Assembly (NCBI RefSeq): GCF_027595985.1
Contig: NC_073306.1
Coordinates: forward strand, 193,829,000-193,892,999
Origin: Sorex araneus
Taxonomy: Eukaryota; Chordata; Mammalia; Eulipotyphla; Soricidae
Length of the DNA: 64,000 bases
Direction of reading: 5' to 3'
The notes beneath the pieces were generated by a model. The model was not told the origin of the DNA. It ran no database searches and saw nothing but the letters and a program-made list of their open reading frames with translations. The translations under genes and the position numbers were made by a program. The first letter of the stretch is position 1, and every line of letters starts with the position of its first letter. This document shows positions 34,728-46,600 of this stretch, piece by piece.

Positions 34728-35209
34728 AATAACAGAGTGGGAGACTATCACCCAAGAACTGTAGAAATAAGTACCAGGAGGTTGACTCCATGGCTTCGAG
34801 GCTGGCCTCACGTTCCGGGGAAAGGTCAACTCAGAGAAGCGATCACCAACTACATTGTAGTCTAAGGCCATGTGGGGGAAGGGAGTTGCGGGCTGAATGA
34901 GGGCTAGAGACTGAGCACAGCGGCCACTCAACACCTTTATTGCAAACCACAACAGCTAATTAGAGAGAGAGAACAGAAGGGAATGCCCTGCCACAGTGGC
35001 AGGGTGGGGTGGGGGGGAGATGGGATTGGGGAGGGTGGGAGGGACGCCGGGTTTACGGGTGGTGGAGAATGGGCACTGGTGAAGGGATGGGTTCCCGAAC
35101 TTTGTATGAGGGAAGTATAAGCACAAAAGTGTATAAATCTGTAACTGTACCCTCACGGTGATTCTCTAATTAAAAATAAATGAATTAAAAAAAAAAAAAG
35201 AGAATGTAT

Positions 35210-35617
35210 ATGAAAATCCTTGATCTTAAATGGAATTGAGGTGCTAATCAAAGTATCTAAATAATTGGACAACCTTCACCCCCAAATAAGTTACTTCATC
35301 AAAAAAAATTGGGAAATTGACCAGAAAATGTAATTTGTCCAAAGAAAACATGCAGATGCTCTCATAACAAATAGAAGAAAGTTAAAAAAATTCAAACATT
35401 TATTATTATGGAAATGAAAATAAGAACTGCAATGACATCCAACAAAAAATGACTTATAACACGAAGACTTAAGCAGTGTTGGTGAGGATAAAAGGAAAAA
35501 TACATACCAGAATATGGTTGGTGGTTATAAAAATTAACTTAACCTCTGTGGAAAACAGTTTGGTGTTTCCTGAAGAAAATAGCAATTACATTTTAGCCCA
35601 TCAATACTACTATTTCC
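35210..35617 (+). mobile_element. Old eutherian L1 3' fragment
   Basis: Degenerate ORF2 C-terminal sequence (minus the young family's features): GCAATGACATCCAACA, GTTGGTGAGGATAAAAGG, ACCTCTGTGGAAAACAGTTTGG. Confidence 0.65.
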
Positions 35618-36115
35618 TTAATTCCTGCACTAACATATGCCTCAGAGACCTGGGCCCTACACAAACTGGATGAGAACACTATTTGGTCTCCCAAAGAGCA
35701 ATGGAAAGAGCTATGCTTGGAGTATCACGTTTCACTCAAGTGAGAGAAGGAATCCGGAGTTCCAACCTCTGTTGACAACCCAGAATCAGGGACACTGTCT
35801 CTTTAGCCAAGGCATTGAAAATTTGATAGGCCGGACAAATAATGCGTTTTAGAGATGACTGCTGGACTAGAGCTGTTACTGACTGGATTCCGAGGGACAT
35901 CAAAAGACTGCGTGGCTGCCCACCAACGAGATGGTCAGACTTCTTCGTCAAAACCCTGAATGAACTATTTGAGGCTCTTCATGTTCCTGGAGCGAGAAGA
36001 TACAATTGGGCTACTCTAGTACGAGACAGGGATGGATGGAGATGTTACTGGCCCCCACTCCAAAAATCGAAGATCAACTAGATGACAAGTGATGACAAGT
36101 GACAAGTGATTTCCT
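35618..36115 (+). mobile_element. RTE-type LINE 3' fragment with tandem-repeat tail
   Basis: The broken C-terminal reading frame starts with an ALTYASETWALH motif. Further on, TRAVTDWIPRDIKRLRGCPPT and WATLVRDRDGW (35,842-36,055) follow. The element ends GGAGATGTTACTGGCCCCCACTCC...ATCGAAGATCAAC and then a GATGACAAGT repeat tail, as expected for RTE elements, which lack poly-A. Same family as 20,815-21,598. Confidence 0.85.
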
Positions 36116-36613
36116 TAATAGAGTACCACTTTTATACTGGAGTTGTATGGAAAAGACCTGTGACAAACCTTATAACTAAACATCATTTTGGCTCAATGCT
36201 ATTTTATACATTAAAAAAAAATAGAATCAATGCATTTCAATATTTAAGCATATATTTTATTTTCACTTATTGTCTGCTGTTTCTTTTTTCTTAAAATTAC
36301 ATTTTTCTGACCTCAAATAGAGGGAAATAGTTTGAAAGCAAATTTTATTTTCAACATTATCACATTATTTTTCTCAGTTCTCATGGCAAGCACAGAAGCA
36401 GTAAATAGGATAAATTCCTCCAAATTTTATGTGTTTAGTCATTTGCCTGATCAGCTACAAAAATCCTGTGGTTGTCAGTAGATATCACCACAAGATGCAG
36501 TTCTTATTGGGAAATACTTAGTATTTTCCAGTCTCTACTTCTTCCTTCATGTGCTCCTTTTCTTTTACATCACTTTGGACTCTCTTTTTTATGGTAAGTA
36601 ACCTTATCTCTAT
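36116..36613. other. No recognised feature
   Basis: AT-rich intergenic sequence; nothing supported. Confidence 0.4.
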
Positions 36614-37262
36614 TTTTTTTAATTTATTTTATTGAATCACCATTTGGAAAGTTATAAAGTTCTCAGGCTTATGTCTCAGTTATACAATGCTCAAACACCC
36701 ATCCTTTCACCAGTGCCCATATTCCACCACCAAAAAAACCCCAGTATACCTCCCACCCCCCACCCCCCAAGCCCCCCCTGCCTGCATAACTGATAAATTT
36801 CACTTCATTTTCTCTTTACCTTGATTATATTCCATATTTCAACACAAAACTCACTATTGCTGTTGGAGTTTCAACACAGAACTCACTATTCTTGTTGGTA
36901 TTTACCCCTCCTTGCCCTACTGACAAGGAAGCATTTGATAATTAGTTTTTCACTGATGAGAATGAAGAGATATAAAGTTAGGCTGCCGCTACTGTATTTT
37001 AGTAATTGAGTCCAGGGAGATTTATGTTGGAAATTGCGTCATTTCCTTTCCTGGGGAAGATTGGAAGAAAGGCATAGTTCGCAGTCTAGCGACATGGCTG
37101 CAAGCACTTGCTGGGACCAGAAGTAATGTAGCTGGCCTCTGGATCTTGGTCGTTCAGGAGCAAAGCGGCCTTGCAAAAGCATGGCACCCAGGTCGATCTC
37201 AGCGGAGTGCTAGCCGGTATCAGCCCCGGCCCAAGACTGCCCAAGTGTCTCGCGGTGAAAGC
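36614..37262 (-). mobile_element. Composite retroposon with L1-like 3' end, just downstream of UGT2B
   Basis: Antisense to the plus strand, so in the same direction as the UGT gene. The 3' end is at 36,614 (TTTTATTGAATCACCATTTGG on the plus strand), with an internal ~30-bp duplication (TTTCAACACAAAACTCACTATT). Its 5' GC-rich part reaches about 37,262. It begins ~130 bp after the UGT2B stop codon and supplies AATAAA-type sequence on the gene's strand. Confidence 0.7.
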
Positions 37263-37390
37263 AAATTTTGACATGACAACTTAACATGAGAGTAATTTTG
37301 TCACCAGTGAAAACCTGCACCCTCTTCTCTCTGAAACAAACCGAAGGGGTCCTCTCTGTGAGAGAGAGCAGCTTAGGGCATCATATGAAA

Positions 37391-37670
37391 CTAGTGCCTC
37401 TTTTCCTTCTGCCCTGCTTTAGAAAACACCCGGCAACAGCACAGGCAGCATTTGGTGATGAGCCACAGGGCAGCTGCCACGCAGGCCAGCAGGAAGCCGA
37501 TGACGTCCAGAGAGTGGTACTGGAGCAGGGTGAGGCCGTGGGAGGCGGGCCGCAGGTGTTTGGCTCCTTTGTGGCGCATGACGAACTCGATCCAGAAGGC
37601 CGCCCTGTCCAGAGGCTTCACTGGCTGATCTCGTTGAATTGCCCTTAGTTTCATCGCATTCTCCTTATAC
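37391..37670 (-). CDS. UGT2B: UGT2B exon 6 (coding part)
   Basis: 280 bp to the TAG at 37,393-37,391. It codes [19 protein letters not shown], a hydrophobic span ([16 protein letters not shown]) and a Cys-rich then basic tail ending KEKRH. The KxKxx form fits ER retrieval. Acceptor TTCCTTAG at 37,678-37,671. Confidence 0.96.
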
Positions 37671-40600
37671 CTAAGGAAGAGCCCCAAAGGGCACATTGAG
37701 AGAAGAGAAATACCCCAGTAAATTGTTTACCCGAAGGAAAACAATTTGAACTGTCATATATATGAATCAAAGTAAAATTGTTGGCTTACAAATGCAATAC
37801 ATTTGGGGGATCTTCACTCATAGTATATTTAAGTTGGTATTCTAGAGTTCAAAAAATTATAAATAAAATGGAGTGTAAAGATGTAATATCAAGTCTATTA
37901 GAGGAAATTGTATTCAAAATTATTGTAGTTAAGTATGTCATTGGTGGAAATGAATTTTTATATTAATGCTGGTACATCACTTATAGATGAACTGGTTGTG
38001 CATGGGTGAGAGGACTCATTGTTTTGTCACCAGTGAAAAGAAACCTACACCCAATTTCTTTGTGAAATAAATAATCTTCACCATACCTACTGTTTAGTTT
38101 GTTTAACTTTTTTTTTTGGGGGGGGGGTGTTTGTTCACACCCAGTGATGCTTAAGCCGTCCATCTGGCTCTGCACTCAGGGATCAGGCTTCCTCAAGAAA
38201 GCATATGGGTGGGAAGTACCAAACCCAGGTAGACAACATGCAGAGCAAGCACCTTACTACTGTACTATCTCTTAGGCCACAGACACTACTTTTCAGCAAT
38301 GCATAATAATCACATGAATGAAAAATTAAAGTATTATATAAGTGAAAGATTTTTTTACATAAGATTATATATTTTGTATAACATGCACATAATAAAATAA
38401 TTTATAGAAACCGAGTATAGATTAATGCCTGAATATTGTGGAAGTGGAAAGGGGTGTTTTCAACTGTAATATTTTCGAGGGCTTTTGAAAATATCCAAAA
38501 CTTAGGTCAGAGTGATAATTTCATCTCTCTGTAACATAGTATGAATACATTATTGTATGTATTTAGTTGGATACTATGTAAATTATTTCTCTGTTGAAAG
38601 CTTTCAATATAATAATAATTGAAGCTATTTCTTAAGACAAAGTAGTATTAAAAGCTTCAAAATTTTGACTCTGTCTTAAAGTAATATTTGCTGCTATGCC
38701 AAAAACAGTAAAATAAGTCTCATGACGAAGACGTTACTAGTGCCCGCTCAAGCATATCAAAGAACAATGGGATGACAGTGATACAGACAGTGATACTTTA
38801 TGTTCTTAGTTTTTACTTCTTTGGTTTTTGCAATAGTTGTAAAACTGACCTCTTACAATTACCTAAGGGATCTTTACATTTGTTCACAGAGCAAATTGTT
38901 GCAATAATCACTTACCTCAAAGTCAATGGGGCTAAAATGCAAGCTTTTCATAAATGTTTGAGGAAAATAGCTCACTTATTATGGGATTATTCATATTTCT
39001 TAATTAATCTCTGAAACTAATGTAAGACATACAACTGAGAAAATTACCCATGTATAAATATTCTCTATTAAAATGTTGTGATACTCACGAAGGATCATTG
39101 ATGACTGTCTTCAATGCATTGAGCAAATCTGAGCTTGACATTGTTTCAAAGTCCACCCTGACAGCTGCCCCCTTGGCCTGCATATGAGCGATGTTATCGG
39201 GCTGATCCGCAAACAGGGGAATGCCCACCATAGGCACCCCGTGGTAAATTGCCTCATAGATGCCATTGGTCCCACCATGAGTGATGAAAGCTTTGGTTTT
39301 GGGATGACCTAAAATCGAGCAAATTTTAGGAAACAATCATGATTCTGGGTAATGAAATGAAAGGATAAAACAAGACAATGAAATGTATTTTTCAGATCTC
39401 AGAGCTGGAATATTTTAGTTTGCTAGATAAAGAAATGAAGAACGCCTATTTACTTTCAGTTACCAAATAAAACCAAGTTTTTCAGGTAAACAAATAAAAT
39501 GAAAAAAGTGTGTTTTTTAAGTTTTTTTTCCACACGGGGTGGTTCTCGGGGCTTACTCCTGGCTGTTCGCTCAGGGATCCCCCCCGCCACTGCTCAGAGG
39601 ATCATATCAGTGCTGTGGATTGAACCCAAGTGCGTTGTGACTGCTGTGTTATTCTCCAGCTCCTATGTAAATTATTAATCTTGTTTTAATGTTTTTGCCT
39701 GATCAAGAAGTAAGTAAATGAAAACTTAGTGCGTATAAAAATATTCTCAGACATAAACCATGACTTAGTAGAAAGGCCTGGCAGGATTAAAAATTAGGGA
39801 ATTGGACAGAAATTGGAGACTAAATATGCCTCTAAATCCTATTCATTGTTCACAAGAGCCTATTTTCAGGTGTTGTGAGAATAATAAAATATCATAGTTC
39901 TGCCTTATAGACTCAGAGTAATTTCACTATATAAAAACTACGGATTACTTTACTTTGCTTAACTGATGAGATTGGTCATGGTCAAGACATGAATAGTCAT
40001 GCACATGGCATGAATAGGCAGTTTGTCATTACTTTGGTGTATCTTTAAATATTTTTGTTATCTAATGTGCAAGAAGGGTACAAAATAATTTGTACACGCT
40101 TAGGCAAAGAACATTTTCTAATACCATCTTTCAATGTGGTTTTATTTGTACTTTAAAAAATAATTAATTTAATTCTGGGTCTCCTGATGCTTGGCTAGGT
40201 AGCAAGGGCCTGAAGCTTCTGTGCCTGGTAAGAGGTGCGGCAGTACTGGGATCAAAGTTTCTTTCAGGGCTTCATTCAACAGGGTATCGTGCTCATGTGA
40301 TGTCAGGACCAAACACAGACGCTTTGTGCTTTACTTTTAGTCATTAATTTTTCTATGAAAATATTTAAAACATGTGTTTTATTTGGGTTTCTAAATATAT
40401 GCAAAACTACATAATGGGCAACTATGTGTTGGAGTTATGACATAGTATTAGTGATAACTAAATTTCCACTGAGTTCTTTGAAAATAATAGCAAGATCCTA
40501 TATAATAAGAAAGCATATAATAAGTAAACATATACTATTATTATTAGCTAATAAATTCATAATAATTTTGTTTCCTTGTGAATTGACTATCTGGAATTAC

Positions 40601-43600
40601 TTTTATATCAATATTTATGTTTCAGAAACTTACCAAGAAGGTCATTCTGGGGGATCCACTTATATAGCCTAGTATTTGCCCCTAAAGTATCTGGTGTCTT
40701 GCTATCAAATCTCCAAATAACCTGTGAATATTAAGAAAATGTGTTAACCTTTGGTTCACTTTGAGTGTATTTTGTACATGGTATAGAAGAGAGGTTGAAT
40801 TTCATTATTATGTGTTTCTTCAGTTTTCCCCAAACCATTTACCAATGCTATTACCTTTATCTATTGCATAATACAGGCATTTAATTGTAAAAAAAAAAAG
40901 AAAGAAAATGTGTTAATCTACTAGTCAAATGTCAAAATTACAGTATGTTTAAATGCTAAACCTACAAGAGATTCTGTACCTTTCTTCTATAGAGAACACT
41001 TACATAGGATAATTTTACAGTGCATAGGGCTTTTAACTTGCATATAATGAACAATGAGGTTCAATGAGGTTCAATCATCAGCATCCCTTATGCCCCCCTT
41101 TCCGCCCCCCCTATATACTGCTGGGGGTGATCCCTGAGAACAGAACTAGGAATAGTCCCTGAGCATCACTGGTTGTGCCCTGCTCCCCAAAATAAAACAT
41201 TGTGGTATAATATAAATGGATTTGCTATGTGCTTATATTTGTATTAAAAATGTGCATATAATAACGGTGTTTTTCACAGAGCCATTTATCAGATGGTATT
41301 ATCAATAATATACTTTGTAATTCAATTTAGAGAATGTTTGAAATTAGTAAGAACTACCTATTTATTATTAGGTATTTATTAAAATTATCTCTCAATTTCA
41401 GATTAGACAACTATTTTCCCACAGGTTTCCAGAAATAAATTTACTTAAATATACCTTCTGATATACTGTTTTATTGGAAATTTATATCGTATGATTTTAA
41501 ATAGCTGGTCCATACTATAAATTAATTAAATAAATAATAATTTTTATAAAATAATTTTTGTTTATAAAATGCACTGCCTGTTTGCTTGCTCACTACAGGT
41601 AATGTATAAGAAAAAATCTCCGGGAAGTAATATTTTTTATGAGTCCAGAATATTGTTACAGATTGTATGACAAAAGCTTTATCATGAACAACTTTGTAAC
41701 TGTGTATCTCAGTTCAAAAAAACTTTAAAAAATACATCGTTATATATTTTGTTCTTGGACATTCTCATAGGAAAGGGGAAGAATTGGCAACAAATAATGG
41801 AATAAACAGAGAAACAATCCAGAATTGTCACCACTTCATTCCACTTATCATTATAGCAGCCACTTCCCTTAACGTTATAGCATAGATATAATCAATTAAA
41901 TAGGTATTAGATCAAATATGTATAGCCAAAACCCTTATGTACATTACCAACAGATTCTTATTTGGGAAATTACCCAGAAATTCTAAAAATCTGAATTATA
42001 GTAAACAAATGAAAGACCTTTGCTTGTCCTGTGCATGATGAAGTGACTTTATATCCTTTTCAAATATAAACACAGATGCAAGCAAGAATATAAGATAATA
42101 GACTAAAAAAAGTAGACGTTGCAGCTGGAATGATAGTACTTGCATGCAACTGACCTGTGTTCAATCCCTGGCACCACAGATAATCCTCCAAGCCTCTCCA
42201 GGAGTGATCCCTGAGTGAGAGTTGGAATAAGCCCTGAGCACCACTGGGTGTGGCCCCTAACCCAAATGAATAAATGAATAAATAAATAAATAAATCTAAA
42301 AAGGTTTGTGGTGTGGAGTACATCTTCAGTTTTCACAGAGTGGGCATAATTTTATTGACTTTTTTTTATACTCCTCTCTTACCTTCATTTCTAAACAAGT
42401 ATAGCTATCTTGAGATTTGAAAGAAGCTATGTAATGCTGATTCTTTTCTTTTTTGTGGCTTTATGGGTCACACCTGGCAAGGGACAGGCGTTACTCCTGG
42501 TTCTGCACTCAGGAATCACCCCTGGAAGTGCTCAGAGGATATATGGGATGCTGGGAATCGAAACCATTCATCCGCATGCAAGGCAACTGCCCTACCTGCT
42601 GTACTATTGCTCCAGCCCTTGTAATGCTGATTCTTGTATTCATAAATTTTACACTGAGTAACATTAGTACTTGTGTTTCAAAGCCCTACTTATCAATCCT
42701 TGATTATTGCTATGTTTCTGATAACATCTGCCGTGTTTTATCCTGTCATATTTTCTGCTAAAACGTACAAATGACAGGGAAGAATTTGCCATTTCTGTTC
42801 CTATCCTAAAATGTTACTATAATAACAATTCACCTAAATTTACCCATAAAATATATCTCAACGTTAATGTCAAGTTATTATGATTTAAAAGTACTATCTA
42901 TAAAACTTTAGTAAGTGTCATATACATTTTTGTTAGAATTGATTAAGATATATAAGATAAATCAGACTTACCACAATTGAGCATTCATGTATTGTTTTTA
43001 TATAGATTTATACAGATTTAGCAGACACATTGCTAATTCATTGTTGCACATTCTGTGTTAATATTACCTAACCTTTTGTGGAATCTGGGCAAGAGCTGAT
43101 GCAATCACATTGGCTCTCTCCTCGGGCATGTTACTGACCATTGACCCCAGAGTAAACACCACAACACCATTTTCTCCAGAGCTCTGGACAAACTCCTCCA
43201 TGTCCTGTAATGCAAGAATTTGTCCCATTATTGAAGGTCAGCATAATATCAAACAATGTTAAAAGAATTGATAACAATAGTAGTATAAGTAAAGAACATC
43301 AAGTATTTTAGAAATTGTTCATGACCTTTAAAAAATATGGTGGAATACTCAAGACATGAAATTTGCCAGCTTAGAAATTCCCCCTTTTTTCGGTAGCTGA
43401 GAAAAGATGGTAGAAATTGTGTTTGCGTTTGTGTGTTTGGTATACTTATTCCTCCACCATCATTGTTTACCCCCATCACTGTCCTAGAGTCACATTTACT
43501 CAGCTCCACTCCTTTTCCCTCTTCTACCACCAACTGGTCATCTCAATTCTGTTTCATAGTCCAAATATTTGTTGTAAATACATACTTTCCATGCTTTTTA

Positions 43601-46600
43601 TTCACTTCTTTGTATGCCACATATATGAAGTCATCAGTTTTTGTTCTTTCTCTGAATAAGTTTGCTTAACATAACCCTCTCTAGCTCCATCTAAGTTGTA
43701 ACAAAAGGTTTCACCTATTCTAATAGCTGAGAAGTGCTTCATTATGCTTATAAACCCCAACTTCTTTGTCCATTCATCCTTCAATGGACATGGCTTGTTT
43801 TCATATTTTGACTACTTTAAGTAGAGGGGCCATGGATATTAGTGTGCATACTTTTTGAATAAAATTTTCATGCTCTTGCAGTATAAGTTAAGAAATTAAA
43901 ATCAAGAGATCCTATAAGAATTCAAGTTTAAGTTTTTTTCCCTACAAAAGTTTAATTCTGTTTCCCATAGAGACCAAATAAGACATTTGTACGTTGCCAT
44001 TCTAAAGAAGCAATTCAAAAGTGTTGGTATTATTTATATTTCCACAGTTATGTAAATAACCTCCAGGCTTCTTCTTATTAATACAACTGGAATCCAAACC
44101 ATAATAATTTCCATTTACCTATCATCATTCCATGTTAATGACCATTCTACTTTTTGTTTGTAAGTTTTGATATCTAGATACCTCATAAGAGATTTTTATT
44201 TTTGTCACCTGAATTTGGACCTCAATATTCATCCACAATACGAATGTTTTAGGATGTATTCCCTTTCTAATTCTCATAGACATATTATTGTACATGTGTA
44301 TAATTTGTTGTTTTGTCTGTTTAGGATAAATGGTTTGTTTCCCCTTTTTGAAATTTGTTCATAAAAATGCAAAGAAGTTAGGTGTTCAAATATCTCACTG
44401 AGATTCTTATTTTAATTTTTTGGATGCATAGCAAAATATTGCTAGACTATATAATAATTCTTTTGAAATTTATTTGGCATGATATCAATTTTGTTTTTAT
44501 TTTTAGAATTAATTGTTATAATCAATGTATTAGAAATAATGGGAAGTTGAAGGGAGCAGATGAACTTAGATAATATTCTGAGACTGTTTATACTTTTATA
44601 ATTGTTATTATAGATTTTGGGCAGAGGAACACAGTAGGAACAAATTTCATTTATAGTCATATTTTCTCATCATTATGTCAAATCATTTATGTTAATTCAT
44701 GCATTGTAGGCAGGGATGATATCTTTTTATGCACTGCTTTTAGGATGTGTCACACTAAAGTAAGCACACTAAAAGCAAATGTCAATACAAATGATTTGGC
44801 AAAATTATAATTTCATACTGACAATGTTGTTCACTGAAATTTTCTATGGTTGACACGATAATCTGTGTGAACCTAGAAGCCTATACCAATAATTAAACTC
44901 AGACATCTTTGTAAAAAAAAGTAGCTGATCCACAGCATAAGAACCTTTAGAAAAATTCAAAAAAACACCAGAAAGAAAAATGTGTTATTTATATGCCCTA
45001 GAAATAAGCTCTTTATAAAATGTGTTTTTGTGATGCTGTTTATTATGCTTTATAATAAAATATACATATACATAAATATTTAGAAAATGTCATGCCTTAA
45101 TGTCTTCATTCCATATAATTGCATAAATATTTTATAATGTAAATGTAAAGTGTTATAATGTAAATGTAAAGTGTTATAAATTCCTTTTGGTTATTTAGAA
45201 TAAACTCAATATTTGATGTTTTACATAGCTTATAGTAATTTTTAATCTCTGATTATATTTGTCAATAAAATTTAATTTGTGGATATTATGAAATTAACAT
45301 TCTAACCTTTTAAAGAATCAAGGCATAATTTGCCATATATCTTTTTACTTCCACAGGTAGCATACATATTATGGGATAATCTAATAATTGAAAACAAAAA
45401 TGCTTCAGAGAAAAACTTTCTTAATACACTAAAACAAAGACTTAGTTACATTATTGACGTGGTTTTAAATCCTGTTTAAGAATATTAATAATGAAAACTA
45501 CTATTAGAATTGTGTATTGTGATTATACAGATATTTATCTTTCCCTCCATTGTTAAAAGAAAAATCACTGTGGCTGGAGCATAGCACAGGGATAGGGCAT
45601 TTGCCTTGCACAAAGCCAACCTGGGTTCGATTCCCTGCATTCTATACGGTCCCCTTAGCACCGCCAGGATCAATTCCTGAGTGCAGAGCCAGGACTAACC
45701 AGTGAGCATTGCTGGGTGTGACCGAAAAGTAAAAAAAGAAGAAAAATTACTTCCATTTTTTTCTTATGAAGTTGCAAAGTAGAACTTGTCTTGGCCCCAA
45801 AATTTCAGAAGGTCAGAAAATACTAAAAAAATGTTTGGAAGTTGCTGGCACAGCCCTAGGGGGACTGACAATTCAAACCTAAGACCACAACTTATAAATA
45901 GACCCATCAGGGGAAGATTCATTAGGAACAAGTACCATATCGAGATTCTTAATGGAGATTACCATTTTCCCTTAACAAAGTCCTAGCAAAGGATTCTGAT
46001 TTGTCCCACAAGCCCCAATCCAAGGAATCTTGAAGTGTCTATATAAAACTACTGCTGTGGTATAACCCTGTTTTAGGATGTACTTTTCTAGGTTTTTGTG
46101 CTCTTGCAGACAGATTAGAATGGAAGGAGTGAAAAGCAAGAAACAGAATATAGAATTTCCTTAAAGGGAAAGGCGCCCTATTGGGATATCCTTGGATGCT
46201 AACTGGACTTTTCTTTTATAGGTTTTATTTGCTTTTCTGCCTTTTGTTTCTCTGTATTTGGCTATGTCAGGGTGGCTGTTGATTAGTTCCTGGCCCTGGG
46301 TTTCCTTTGACCCTGTATTTCTCGCAGTTTTCAGAAGTGATAGTTCATAAGGCTTGATAACAGGATGTTAGGATGTATCAGAACATATGAGGAGAAGTAT
46401 GGGTTCAGTTTTGTGCCTCTCCCCACACACAGACTGATTTGTTCCTCTCTAGTGTGTCCCAGTTTCCTGTTCCACTGTATAGTATATTTGGGTTCACTTG
46501 CACATTCCAAATTGGAGTGATTATTTTTTTTCCTTTATTAGTGATCTTCCCTCTTTTTTGTAAGGATACTCTCCTTCGCTTTTTTTAAAATAATTTTTTA

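Larger units (their letters stand above)
29532..35195 (+). mobile_element. Full-length, nearly intact L1 retrotransposon
   Basis: It has a 5' UTR (29,532-29,905, short and partly GC-rich), ORF1 (29,906-30,724), ORF2 (30,910-34,727) and a 3' UTR with a G-rich tract ending in a poly-A run. It is flanked by the 13-bp target-site duplication AAAAGAGAATGTA (29,519-29,531 and 35,196-35,208). Perfect duplications, an intact ORF1 and only two ORF2 lesions indicate a recent insertion. It lies ~2.2 kb downstream of UGT2B exon 6, in opposite orientation to that gene. Nothing paralogous can be tested because the equivalent site is outside the window. Confidence 0.96.

Noticed and set aside
37286-37648. 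120-residue plus-strand frame over UGT2B exon 6
   Set aside because: It is the antisense shadow of the exon 6 coding sequence.
45565-45625. tRNA gene (A box and B box present)
   Set aside because: The tRNA-like part is the head of a SINE with SINE body and A-rich tail, not a foldable functional tRNA.
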